From an uncultured Acetatifactor sp. (GTDB taxonomy: Bacteria; Bacillota; Clostridia; Lachnospirales; Lachnospiraceae): a stretch of DNA of 5,592 nt. The DNA lies in NCBI GenBank assembly GCA_948496895.1, contig CAOOJO010000207.1:1-5592 (forward strand), given 5' to 3'. The notes under the pieces were generated by a model, which was not told where the DNA came from, ran no database searches, and worked only from the letters and a program-made list of their open reading frames with translations. This document shows positions 5,046-5,592 of the stretch, in pieces. The position numbers were made by a program, and so were the translations under genes. Every line of letters begins with the position of its first letter. Position 1 is the first letter of the stretch.

Positions 5046-5435
5046 ATGTTTCAATCGAATGTATTCGATTACGTGAATGTATTGGACAGGGCGGCGGATG
5101 CCAGCTGGATGCGCAACGAAGCAATCGGGAACAACCTTTCCAATGTAGACACGCCAGGATATAAGAGACAGGATGTGGCGTTTGAGGATGTGCTCAAGCA
5201 GGCTCTGGGCAAGAGCCGTTACCGCTCCACGGACGCGAAGGTGTCCGGCCTGAACTTAAAGAGGCTGGTGGGCAGGGTATATACGGATCACGCGGGCTTT
5301 TCCTACCGTCTGGACGGGAACAATGTGGATCCTGATACGGAAGGCGTCATGCTGGCGGAGAACCAGCTGAAGTACCAGGGCCTCATAACCAGTATTAATC
5401 AGGAATTCACCAATCTGCAGACGGTGATGAAGTAA
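5046..5435 (+). CDS. flgB: Flagellar basal-body proximal rod protein FlgB
   Basis: Structural subunit of the proximal rod of the flagellar basal body, exported by the flagellar type III apparatus and assembled in the periplasm-equivalent space with FlgC, FliE and FlgG-type proteins. The protein is 129 aa, the normal family length, and has no Sec signal peptide, as expected for this export route. The rod-protein N-terminal motif is GNNLSNVDTPGYK at 28-40, with Asn29, Asn30, Pro37 and Gly38. The C-terminal coiled region contains AENQLKYQGLITSIN and pairs with the N-terminal helix in the rod. The start is supported by AAAGGAG (5033-5039), 6 nt before the ATG. It is the first gene of the flagellar operon and is followed 19 nt later by flgC. 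Confidence 0.97.
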   Translation: MFQSNVFDYVNVLDRAADASWMRNEAIGNNLSNVDTPGYKRQDVAFEDVLKQALGKSRYRSTDAKVSGLNLKRLVGRVYTDHAGFSYRLDGNNVDPDTEGVMLAENQLKYQGLITSINQEFTNLQTVMK

Positions 5436-5454
5436 AAGAAGAGGAGATAGGGAA

Positions 5455-5592
5455 ATGGGTTTATTTTCTGCTTTCAATATCAATGCCACCGGCATGACGG
5501 CGGAGCGGTACCGCATGGACATCATTTCGGAGAACGTGGCCAATGCCAATACCACCCGCACCGCGGACGGAAGCCCTTATCGGCGGCAGGTG
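5455..5592 (+). CDS. flgC: Flagellar basal-body rod protein FlgC, N-terminal part (3' end outside window)
   Basis: Proximal rod subunit that stacks with FlgB. The frame from the ATG at 5455 is open to the last base, giving 46 complete codons, about a third of a typical FlgC of roughly 140-150 aa. The segment SENVANANTTRTADGSPYRR (25-44) is the family signature, with the conserved ANANTTRT run. This gene has no entry among longer reading frames because it is cut by the window end. GAGGAG (5441-5446) lies 8 nt upstream of the ATG. The 19-nt gap to flgB and lack of a promoter in it indicate one transcript; fliE and fliF would be expected next. Confidence 0.96.
   Translation, partial: MGLFSAFNINATGMTAERYRMDIISENVANANTTRTADGSPYRRQV

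Overview
The window looks like ordinary chromosomal core sequence from a flagellated, moderately high-GC member of the Clostridia, most likely Lachnospiraceae. The grounds are a CodY whose DNA-binding end is almost the same as the Bacillus protein, a Clostridia-type multi-pass histidine kinase, consensus-like sigma-A promoters, AT-rich gaps between GC-rich genes, strong AGGAG-type ribosome binding sites, and the order topA-codY-flgB-flgC. This family assignment is inference; nothing in the window fixes a species.

Layout. 1-1281 is the C-terminal part of a membrane sensor histidine kinase (its start lies outside the window), closed by an intrinsic terminator. 1321-1586 is a small self-contained unit: A-tracts, a sigma-A-like promoter framed by a perfect 8-bp inverted repeat, tRNA-Glu with anticodon CTC, and a terminator. 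1601-3798 is topA (DNA topoisomerase I) with its own promoter. 3825-4741 is codY, with an extended -10 promoter and an 8-bp inverted repeat at the start of its leader, followed by a strong terminator at 4827-4863. 4742-5045 (304 bases) has no gene; it holds a possible structured RNA, the codY terminator, two inverted repeats, a sigma-A-like promoter and a small terminator-like hairpin. 5046-5592 starts the flagellar basal-body operon: complete flgB, then flgC running off the end.

How the parts relate. All genes are on the + strand. In Bacillus subtilis the order is topA-trmFO-xerC-hslV-hslU-codY followed by the large fla/che operon beginning flgB-flgC, so this window is a condensed form of that arrangement with trmFO, xerC and hslVU missing between topA and codY. 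CodY is a nutrient-sensing global regulator and is known to influence motility in Bacillus, so its position directly upstream of the flagellar operon is functionally suggestive. The most interesting material is the 304-base codY-flgB gap, where several inverted repeats and a leader hairpin could carry nutritional or attenuation control of motility. I did not find evidence of a mobile element, CRISPR array, defence system or a wholly new system; the findings are mostly regulatory candidates and a divergent CodY effector pocket.
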